From Candidatus Sigynarchaeota archaeon (lineage in GTDB: Archaea; Asgardarchaeota; Lokiarchaeia; Sigynarchaeales; Sigynarchaeaceae), in assembly GCA_030587525.1 (NCBI GenBank), contig JAUQYW010000495.1:1-8891 (forward strand): a stretch of 8,891 bases of DNA, read 5' to 3'. A program made the translations under genes and the position numbers. Below the pieces are notes generated by a model, which was not told where the DNA came from, did not search any database, and saw nothing but the letters and a program-made list of their open reading frames with translations. Below are positions 1 through 8,200 of the stretch, in pieces (the stretch's first letter is position 1; the number at the start of each line of letters is the position of its first letter).

Positions 1-2239
1 CCTTCGAAACGATACCCTTGATCCCGGACTTGTCATTGACCGTGAATTCATTGTATGAAATGACGTTCTCGATTCCCGCATAGGGGGACGTGGTGTTCAG
101 CAAGACTCCCGTGTCCAAGTCGTAAAAATTGTTACTATCCACTCTGACTCTAGCACAGTCCAGCAACAAAACCCCAATATCATTGGGAGCGACCAGGTCA
201 GACTGGAACGTGCTATACTCGAGCAAGGCTTCCGAGGTAGATGAACTATCGAGCGTGACCAAGACGGGACTTCCCGTGATCAAGCAAAATGATAGCCGGA
301 CCACTTCAGGTTCGAGGAAATACATGCCAGACTTGATCAAGTCGATGGGTTCCATGTGGATGCCATCATATGACTGCCAACCCGCGTCCATCACGATACA
401 ATTGGACAGCGCCGTTGATGACCCGGATGTCGCGTTAAACTTGAACGAATACCCGGAATACGTGGTGAAGTTCGTGTAGTCCGCGATCAAGTATCCCGCA
501 TCGAGGATGATGATCGACCGGTTCACCAGCCCCGTGGAAAACATTCGGATGCGGCAACTTGTGAAAATGGCTGTGCTGTTGATCACGAGATCCCCGTTGA
601 TGATGAATTCGCGATTATTATATGACACGGGGTCGCTGATGACCCATGGATCAACGAGAATGCCTGATGCACCGAAGATCAACGACAAAGGTGTGCGTAA
701 ATCAAGAATGGCGGTCGGACTGCCAGTGAACGTGAGACCAAGGTAGGATATCTCGATGGTGACGTTATACATGGTGGAGATGTACAATGCATTGAGTGTT
801 CGGTAAATCCCGGGAATCCGGAACACCCTGCCGGCGGAATTCGTCGTGAAATTCGCGCTCATTCCAGGTCCATCCGAGTGCTTTTGCACCAGAGCACCAT
901 GAATGGGAATCTGGTTCGTGTCCCGCGCGAACACGCGGATATAATTACCCTTGAGCATGTGGGAAGTCGGGGATAATATCGCGCTCTTGACTTCACTAAA
1001 CTCCGAATTGAAAAACGTGACATTTGAGGAATCTTGCAGCACGAAATCCTTGCTTCCGGAGCCGGTGGAGTTCAGCGTCGAGTTTTCAAACACGATGTCT
1101 GATCCACGGTCGAGGCGCGTCGCGTTCAATGGAAACGTGGTCTGGAACCGCGCGTTGAGTATGTTCGTATTCGTCACGTTTGAAAAATAATATCCCAGTT
1201 GGTTCGTGGACCTCGCGTTCATGTTGGTGACCGTGAGCCCCATGCAGTTAGTGAATGATGCTGCTGTGTTCGTAGTGACAATATTCACATTGCTGAGGGT
1301 GATCGCCCGGTTTACGAGGCCGGCGATTTTCATGCCTACGTCTTGCCGCGTGGGATAAACGCCGTCGAGTATCACATCATCAGGTACACCCCCGCTTGCA
1401 CTCGGCTCGACCAAGCACCCGATGGAGCCTGCGACGAGCGCAGTCCGGATAGTCTGGAGGTTGATGCTCGTGACGTTGCGGCAATCACCAGCGAACCTTG
1501 CGCTCGTAGCGAAGTCTGAAATGGTCGTCTCGTTGAGGAACGCATTCGAGACGTTGATGAGTTCGAGGCCGATGGTGTTCGTTGCCGAGCCACTGTCGAA
1601 AATGGCCAAGCCGTACAAGACAAGCCCGTTGGTTTCATCGAACGTGGCGCCGGCACGCATATACCCCACGAAATCGACCGAGTTGAGATCGATGTCAGTC
1701 CCGCGCACGGCATGGAGTCCTTTACCGTTCGTGGTAACGCCTATCGTGCAACCTATCAATCGAACATGCTCTGCATCGTTTAAGTACAAGGCGGACTTCG
1801 TGACATCGCTCGTGTCAAAGCCTGATTGCCAGAAGTCGGTGCCTTGTGCATCCAGCGTGCCATACACGCGAATGTTGTATGGATATGCAGCGCTCGATGC
1901 TTGTATCGTCGACACCGTGATGTTGAGCACGCCGCCTCTTTGGACGACGATCTTCAGCGCGGGATGTGCCATAGTCGAATTCATCGTGACCGAGCAACTG
2001 TCGAAATGCAACGAGCCCGTGCTCGTTATGGATATATCTTGATCGTAGGTCAATGTTTGCGCCGTGTAGGTAACTGGTGTCGAGATCACGATCACCGAGG
2101 ATCCGAGGTGGTCGTCCGGAAATCCAGATCCTGTACGGTTTTGTCGCGAAGTTGTCATGAGGACTGAACTGAGCCCGGCCACGATAGCGATGATACAAAC
2201 CAAGGCAACATTTTCCGAGTGATTTGTGTATTTCTTCAT
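1..2239 (-). CDS. Secreted or surface-anchored parallel beta-helix protein (3' end beyond window)
   Basis: Reading the minus strand from ATG at 2239 gives 746 uninterrupted codons to the left edge, so the C-terminus is missing. Residues 1-30 form a signal peptide or anchor: Lys2-Lys3, then a hydrophobic stretch at about 11-28. Residues 45-427 show short repeated beta-strand rungs rich in Asn, Thr, Ser and Ile (LNITVSTI, LIGCTIG, IVFENSTLN, NVTFFNSEF), as in right-handed parallel beta-helix (PbH1/NosD-like) proteins. Residues 428-520 look like an inserted beta-sandwich, and a second helix module starts near 521. There are 19 N-X-S/T sequons, consistent with an N-glycosylated exported protein. 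No catalytic signature of a polysaccharide lyase or glycosidase is evident, so enzyme activity cannot be claimed; adhesion or glycan binding is a family-based inference. The start is firm: an in-frame TGA at 2258-2260 precedes it, no other ATG, GTG or TTG lies between, and a Shine-Dalgarno site is well spaced. It lies 43 bases downstream of the giant FG-GAP gene and is probably in the same transcript. Confidence 0.88.
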   Translation of the reverse strand, partial: MKKYTNHSENVALVCIIAIVAGLSSVLMTTSRQNRTGSGFPDDHLGSSVIVISTPVTYTAQTLTYDQDISITSTGSLHFDSCSVTMNSTMAHPALKIVVQRGGVLNITVSTIQASSAAYPYNIRVYGTLDAQGTDFWQSGFDTSDVTKSALYLNDAEHVRLIGCTIGVTTNGKGLHAVRGTDIDLNSVDFVGYMRAGATFDETNGLVLYGLAIFDSGSATNTIGLELINVSNAFLNETTISDFATSARFAGDCRNVTSINLQTIRTALVAGSIGCLVEPSASGGVPDDVILDGVYPTRQDVGMKIAGLVNRAITLSNVNIVTTNTAASFTNCMGLTVTNMNARSTNQLGYYFSNVTNTNILNARFQTTFPLNATRLDRGSDIVFENSTLNSTGSGSKDFVLQDSSNVTFFNSEFSEVKSAILSPTSHMLKGNYIRVFARDTNQIPIHGALVQKHSDGPGMSANFTTNSAGRVFRIPGIYRTLNALYISTMYNVTIEISYLGLTFTGSPTAILDLRTPLSLIFGASGILVDPWVISDPVSYNNREFIINGDLVINSTAIFTSCRIRMFSTGLVNRSIIILDAGYLIADYTNFTTYSGYSFKFNATSGSSTALSNCIVMDAGWQSYDGIHMEPIDLIKSGMYFLEPEVVRLSFCLITGSPVLVTLDSSSTSEALLEYSTFQSDLVAPNDIGVLLLDCARVRVDSNNFYDLDTGVLLNTTSPYAGIENVISYNEFTVNDKSGIKGIVSK
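467..643 (-). repeat. Protein-level repeat, copy B: start of beta-helix module II (residues 533-591)
   Basis: The segment opens VISDPVSY and continues with G-D-L-V-I-N-S-T, then F-T-S-C-R-I-R-M and S-T. It lines up with copy A (1904..2089) at the VIS-x-PV-x-Y start, the D-hydrophobic-x-I-x-S-T core, the F-x-S-C element and the M-x-S-T element. It follows the inserted domain directly, so the second beta-helix restarts with the same capping sequence as the first. Confidence 0.7.
680..958 (-). other. Inserted beta-sandwich-like domain (carboxypeptidase-regulatory/Ig-like) between two beta-helix modules
   Basis: Residues about 428-520 break the beta-helix rhythm. They begin NYIRVFARD, then have IPIHGALV, a Gly-rich turn (DGPGMS), NFTTNSAGRVF, and end in alternating strands (YNVTIEISYLGLTF). 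The order 'x-V-x-D-x-x-x-x-P-I-x-G-A-x-V ... T-x-x-x-G' resembles transthyretin-like carboxypeptidase regulatory domains and related Ig-like spacers of surface proteins. The assignment rests on this short pattern only; a generic fibronectin-like spacer is the main alternative. Confidence 0.55.
1904..2089 (-). repeat. Protein-level repeat, copy A: start of beta-helix module I (residues 51-112)
   Basis: This segment opens with VISTPVTY and continues with a pattern D-I-x-I-x-S-T ... F-x-S-C-x-V-x-M-x-S-T. It matches copy B (467..643), which opens with VISDPVSY and shows the same ordered residues at similar spacing, with about two residues of gap. The repeat probably marks the N-terminal cap and first rungs of a beta-helix. 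Confidence 0.7.
2156..2239 (-). other. N-terminal signal peptide or signal anchor of the beta-helix protein
   Basis: Residues 1-28 have a short polar, slightly basic head (MKKYTNHSEN) and then about 18 mostly hydrophobic residues (VALVCIIAIVAGLSSVLM), followed by a polar Thr/Ser/Arg/Asn stretch. This is the layout of a Sec signal peptide or uncleaved N-terminal anchor. No lipobox is clear: Cys15 sits inside the hydrophobic core, not after a L-A/S-G/A motif. Cleavage cannot be decided by eye. Confidence 0.75.
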
Positions 2240-2282
2240 AATTTTTCCCTCGTGTCTTCATATCTGTGGTTTAGCTTCGCTG
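2240..2282 (-). other. 43-base intergenic gap between the two surface-protein genes
   Basis: The gap separates the TAG stop (2283-2285) of the giant gene from the ATG of the beta-helix gene. I see no inverted repeat, no T-tract on the minus strand, and no convincing TATA box with BRE, so neither a terminator nor a separate promoter is supported. It holds the Shine-Dalgarno site of the downstream gene. Co-transcription is the simplest reading. This is the only non-coding stretch in the window. Confidence 0.7.
2248..2251 (-). promoter_or_regulatory. Ribosome binding site of the beta-helix gene
   Basis: On the minus strand GAGG (within GAGGG) lies 8 bases before the ATG at 2239. It is complementary to the CCUC of the 16S rRNA 3' end, and it supports both this start and a prokaryotic origin. 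Confidence 0.7.
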
Positions 2283-5200
2283 CTATACCTCGGTCATCCA
2301 TTCCTTGAAAGACATTTTCGATAGCACCCGGTACAGGAACAAGTACAAGCACAAACAGCACATGTTCAGCATGATCATAGCCTGGGCGAGATAAGGACCA
2401 ATCATCGCAAGCAACAATGGATATGCGGAATCCTGGCTTGTCACAAGAGCCGGGCTCGCCGGGGAAGATTCCGTCACCTTCACGATTGTTGGAGAGATAG
2501 CCTTCGAAGCGCCCTTTGGCGGGCTGGTGCTCGGGACATAATAATCCGCCTTTCCGAGGGTCTGACCATTAATCGTACCGATGATGATATCGGGCACCAT
2601 GTCACCCATATTCAATTGCCCGATAGCTAGAGACGTGATCGAAGAACCAGCAGCCAAAGAAAAGGTCGTCCTGCCGGTGGCAGCTGATTTCACGAAGACA
2701 CTCGTCCCGACTGCGGCGACGATGTCGATCAAGCCGTCACCCGAAACATCTGCAACACGCATGTATTCCTTGCTCGCTCCAGTCCGGCCCGATACGGAAA
2801 TCGAATCGAATTGCGCGGTCCATATAGATGCACCGGTCTGGAGATTCAGACAAGCAAGGATACCATCTCCTCTTTGTATCGCGACGCGACCGCCCGTGGT
2901 TGCATCAAAGCCCGCGCCGAGTCCCGCGACAATCGATTTGCCGGAATACAGGTTCCGGTTCGAGCCTAGTGCAGGGAAGAAGGCATTCACGCTCGTCGAT
3001 CCGGATGTCACCACGTCATCGAAGGCATCAGCGTCGAATTGCCCCACGATCATGCAAGACTGGGCATTTTGAGATGTAAGCGAAAATGTCTGCACGGATC
3101 CAGGGTTGATATCGCCGTTTGCCACCGAATAGAAGGAAACAAAGCCTTTACCTCCAACTGCTAAAGATCTCGTGCTTCCGAAATTGCCGACCCCGACGCT
3201 CGACGACCCGCCCGCGAGGATCATGGAATCCAGCACGGCACCACTCGAACCACCAAGCGTGAAGATGAGGCCTTGGCCAGTTAATGCATTGGTTCCTGAA
3301 AGTACAAGGTCACGAGTATGGGTGATGGTGTTGGCGCCCAAGATCGCGATGCCATTTAGGGCAAACCCGGGGAACCTGGTTCCCACGTTAAACTCAAACG
3401 TTGGACGTGGATTCGGTATTCCCCCGCCGATCAATATTTTCCCGTTGAAGACTTTAATGCGAGGATCATTGTTCACGATTTCCCCGATGATGATTTCTTC
3501 GAATCCATCTCCATTAAGATCATGATTTATCCGCATGCCTGGAATTTGCACCCCGGAAGCCAGACTGAAGTTCCCAATGACGTTGCCGCTCGTCCCGAAG
3601 ATTGAAAGCCTGCCGGCTTGACTAAACGACAACACGCTACTCGTGGCAGCACCATATTTTCCTGCAGACACTTGGGCAACGCCGCCGCCAACTGTCGAAT
3701 CCACGCTATGCACGTACGTGGGAGTATCCGGCAAGTTCGTCACATTGCTCCGGTGCTCGAACAACGATATGACAGATAAGGCCAACGACCCGGGTTTGAA
3801 CACGGCCATATCGAGCCGCTCATCATCGTTGAAATCATCGATGAGGAGGTTGTGCAATGTCGCATCATCTGAAGGTGTACCGGTCAAGTCTTCCTTGAAC
3901 AACAGCGTTCCATAGAACGGATTGAATCCGAACAGCGTCGAGTTTGCAGAACTGTTGGCAAGCACTAGTATGTCATTATAGCCGTCCGTGTCGATATCAG
4001 CGCTGGTGATGTAATGGACTGAATAGCCAGCATTGTGCAAGACGCTGCTGTTCCAAAGCATCGTCTTCGTGTCTCCATCTACCACGAGCAAGTAACCATC
4101 TTGACTCGCGAGTACGATATCGGGAATCGCGTCCGAGGACGCGTTAACGGAAGTAATATAATGATACGGGCGATTGTTCCCGAGACTTGTTACGGAAAAG
4201 TTTGATTCAGAGATCGATGTATCCCTCCCGATCGTGACAATTTTGCGTGAGCAGGCCGAGAAATAGACCATCTCGTCAAGGTTGTCGTCATTGAATTGCC
4301 CCACGATGGGCTGGTACTTGTATCCCGCGTTCCATTGGAATGGGGGGTCAATTACGTCCGAATTATACTCGGCACCAGTCTGTCCATTGATCCAGAAGCG
4401 AACGAGACTACCCGTATATGGAACAAATGACGAATTCGTCCCAACCGTGACGGCGACGTCTATCCGGCCCGGATCGTGGAAAATGCCCGTGATCAGAGAC
4501 CGCACGTGCTCATTTCCAAACGTCTGGTAAGTCCAAGTATAATTCCTCGTCCATAATAAAACACCTGTTCTTCCTGAAACGGCAAAAACCGTTTTCGAAG
4601 ATGCTGCGATGACGTCCTTGGTTCCATCATTATTTACATCAGCAATGCATGAGATCTCGATCGGCTTTGCACCTGATGACATCTTGTACGACCAGAAACG
4701 TGAATGGTTACTCGCCGAGCCGGAATATGCCTCGATTTCACCGCCTTTCCCCGCAGCGAGAATGCTGGTAGAAACCTTGATAAGATCTGGGCTCCGATCG
4801 GCATCGATCATTGTCGTGTGGAGAAAATCGACACTATACATAGTCGAACTGGCGAGCTGACCTAGCCCGGTTTTACCGTTGAAATAAACGAGCCGGTCAC
4901 CGCCGCCCATGAGCACGTCCTTGACCCCGTCGCCATTCCAGTCGAGAGATGCCAAACCATTCCAGTATTTCGGCTCGCCGTTCGTCACGCCGGTGTATTT
5001 CCCGGCTATGATCTCCGCATTCTTGTACAGCATTGTCTTGTTAGCCGATTGATCCGCCATTTCAAACGTGAAGAGGTCGCCACGCCGTGCTGAAACCACG
5101 AGTTCTGGCCAATCATTGCCATTTACATCGGCGATCGCCAGGTCCGTGATTTCATTGACGAAATCATTTTTCAGCCATGACTCCTCGTGGCGATAATACG

Positions 5201-8200
5201 ATGTGCCAGCATCATACGTGCATTCATAGATGGCCAGCGTTTTTCCAGCCCCGATGGCGATTTCTTGAAGGCCATCGAGATCCGTGTCCCCGGCGGCAAC
5301 CGCCGAAACAGACTCGTTATTCGGAAGGCTTGATGATATCCAGTTCGAGTCTGGATTCGTTCCGAAGATGACGAATCCCTCACGCGCCGTCGAGTTTTCT
5401 CGGAACGTCGAAGTGGTATACATGAATCCACCATCCGCGGTTGCCGTGATGGCAGGCATATGGACATCTTGCTTGTAGGGATCCCAAATGATTGCCGAAA
5501 ATATCATCGATGCTAACGCTATTTGGGTTTGAAGAATCATATTAGTTTCGGTGACAAAGACATCGGAATGATCGAAGACACCACCAAAAGTGTAACGACT
5601 AGCAGTATCGGCCATTTCCATCGTCGAATAGGCGCGGATATCACCGCCCGCGGGGGAGTCGGTTTTGAGGGCCAAGGCCTGTTCCGTGTATTGAACGCCC
5701 CCGGTCAACCCCCGCGTTGAATATTCGATACCATATCCTCCGAGAATTGCTTGAGGGGAAACGATATCTGCAACGGAAGTCTGCAGTGCAATGGGGTAGT
5801 AAAGGTAAATCCCGCTTAGATATGCCTTGATCATATTCGGTATTTCCCAATTCAAGGACTCGGGCTCGCTCCAGGACGCACCACCGTTCTTCGAGTTGAT
5901 GAGCTTGATTTGCTCGTTTTTAGCAGAATTGTCGCTCTTGTAGAGGATCATAATCGTGCCGCTGGTCAACACGTCGATCGATGGATCGAACTCGTTGTAG
6001 CCAACGGACGTGATCCGTTTCGGTTGCAACCAGTGATTCCAGTTGAAAAAGTTACTGCCGTTCATAGTCATGAAGAAGAGATCGTAGTCCGATTTCACGT
6101 CGAATATCGACCGGCCCGAGAACACCACGTGGTATCGCCAACGAGTTTTATCAAACACCAGGTCATAATCTTCAATCTGGTATTCAACCGTGTAGGGTAG
6201 CCAGGTTTCGAAAATATAAGTGTGGGACGACCCGGAACTCGGCGGGGAGAAACAATAGATAACATTAGCTGCCTTGTCTAGTACGGTCACTCCAAGCTTC
6301 AACGCGAAAAACATACCAGCAGATATAAGATAATAAAAGGGCCTTGGACGCACCAGCGCACTGCTCAAGGCGTGTGGCCCAGACACATAATAGACCATCA
6401 AGCCGCCCGTGGACGACACGATAGCAGGGCTCGCGTAGATGCTTGTCGAAGTAAACTGCAGTTGCGCGACGAAATTGAAGTACCGGTAGCCTTGACCATT
6501 CCGCCATATTCTAAGACTCCAGGTGAGCCAGAACTTGCCGGTATCCACACTCGCGAGGAGGCACGGATTGAATTCAGCCATCTTGGTGAAATCATAGTTC
6601 GCTGAACTAGTGATCACCAATGGATAAACCGTCCCTGTTCCGAACGGCTCGATGCCATTCGTCCACGTGGAACCGTTATTCAAGGAGGACTTGAGTGAGA
6701 GGCGAATGTATGTTGACGACGAGGTCTTCGAAAACACCGTGATCGTCCGGTATTTGCCATCTGATTGCTTGATCTGGATGATATCTTGCGTCTTGTTCAA
6801 ATCTGAAACCTTGTTCCCTGCGACGCTGCCAATGCTGACACCCGAGGCAGTTTGCGGTAACACCGCATCGATGGTCGGATAGTTCGCTGATCCCGTGATG
6901 TATTCGATGAACCGGTAATCATTATCATAGGCATATCGTCGTTCAAAGATCGTGACGCCTTTCTCATGGCCGACGATGATCTCGGGCACGCCGTTATAGT
7001 TCTGGTCCTGGAGCACGATTGACGAGACCGGCACGCCCTTCCGGTATTTTTCCGGCATTTCCCAAGTCTTGTTGAGGTAGCCATACTGGTTCTCGATCAC
7101 CTGCACGAAGCCATGTTCGTATTCGAGCCCAGTGAGGACTCTTCCACCAATCACGAGATCCGGGTATTCGTCCACGTCAGGATTACCCGCTACGATAGAC
7201 TGGATCCAGTAGGTGGAGTACAACGTGCTTCCGATTGGATTTCCCACCAAACTGAAACGACCTTGATAATTCTCCTGGAACGTGTTATTGCCGCGGGAAT
7301 AATAGATAAACATAAATGGACCAGCCGCCGCGATGATCTCGCCATAATTGTTTGCATCGAGATCATAGTTATCGGATATCGCAAGCGCAGTGAAATTGCT
7401 CAGGTGATAACTCGACATTTGCGTGTTCCAGGTAGTTTTACGCAAATCCTGGGACCACACGAGCTTGAATTCATCATATCCAGTATTCTCGAACACGTAT
7501 ATCGTTAAATCTGCAGTCAAGACAAACTCCTTCTTCCCGTCTTGATCCAGGTCACAATCCGCAGCGATCTGCGTGACATGATCCCACATCTTTCGCTGGA
7601 ATGATCCGGTGAATGTTGGATATCCTTCCAAGACGAGCGTGAAGAGGGAGGCATAGGGGGAAGCTAGCGTGGAAAAGCTGTGATTGAGGTCGAAGGTCCG
7701 GTAGGCACGCTTGTATGTATTGTTCGTGAGATGCTCGAACACGTAAACATTGTTGTCAAAATCACCGGCGATGATCTCGTTCTTCCCATCATTATCCAAA
7801 TCACCCGTCGTCACGGAAAGCGTCCAATCCTCGAGATCGGGAAGCGTGTTCCACGTTTCAAACGTATGGTATCCAAAGTTTTCGAATAGATAATCCTTGG
7901 ACGAGCCAAATCCTTTATTGCTCGTGATGTCGACCTGCTTCAGTCCCGGATTGGTGGCGATGATGAAACTGTTGTGCGACAAGGCCGTGTCGCCCGTGAA
8001 CCAGTAAATTTGATCCGTGTGTGGATTATACATGAAAAGCATTTTTGAGGAGTTGAACATGTTGAGCTGGTCGCTATCCGAGATCGGGTAATCGACAAAC
8101 ACTGGCAAGGTAAGGTTATGGATCGTGAAGGTGGTGTCTGGATTCCCGTTGGTGAACACTTTTTTCTCCTTTTCCCAGACGGGTTCTATAAACGAGCCAG

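Noticed and set aside
1422..2042. Plus-strand open frame of 206 codons (and others at 129..479, 951..1190)
   Set aside because: They lie antisense to the continuous beta-helix frame, have no Shine-Dalgarno support and no recognisable domain. They are the byproduct of codon bias in the real gene.
1815..2261. Minus-strand frame of 148 codons beginning at ATG 2261
   Set aside because: It is shifted one base relative to the real gene, its product is unusually rich in Arg and His, and the overlapping frame has a signal peptide, Shine-Dalgarno site and beta-helix pattern through to the window edge.
2240..2282. Terminator or separate promoter in the gap
   Set aside because: There is no hairpin followed by a T-tract on the minus strand and no convincing archaeal TATA/BRE element. 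The gap is too short to argue for a full promoter.
5480..5550. Hydrophobic run (ILQTQIALASMIFSAIIW) as a transmembrane helix
   Set aside because: It is short, contains Gln and Thr, and has extracellular-type sequons and repeats on both sides. A single membrane crossing here would put the second FG-GAP array inside the cell.
6270..6350. Hydrophobic run (FYYLISAGMFFALKLGVTVL) as an extra transmembrane helix in the giant protein
   Set aside because: It sits inside the sialidase-like region, contains a Lys, and the flanking repeats on both sides must be on the same side of the membrane. Buried beta-strands explain it better.
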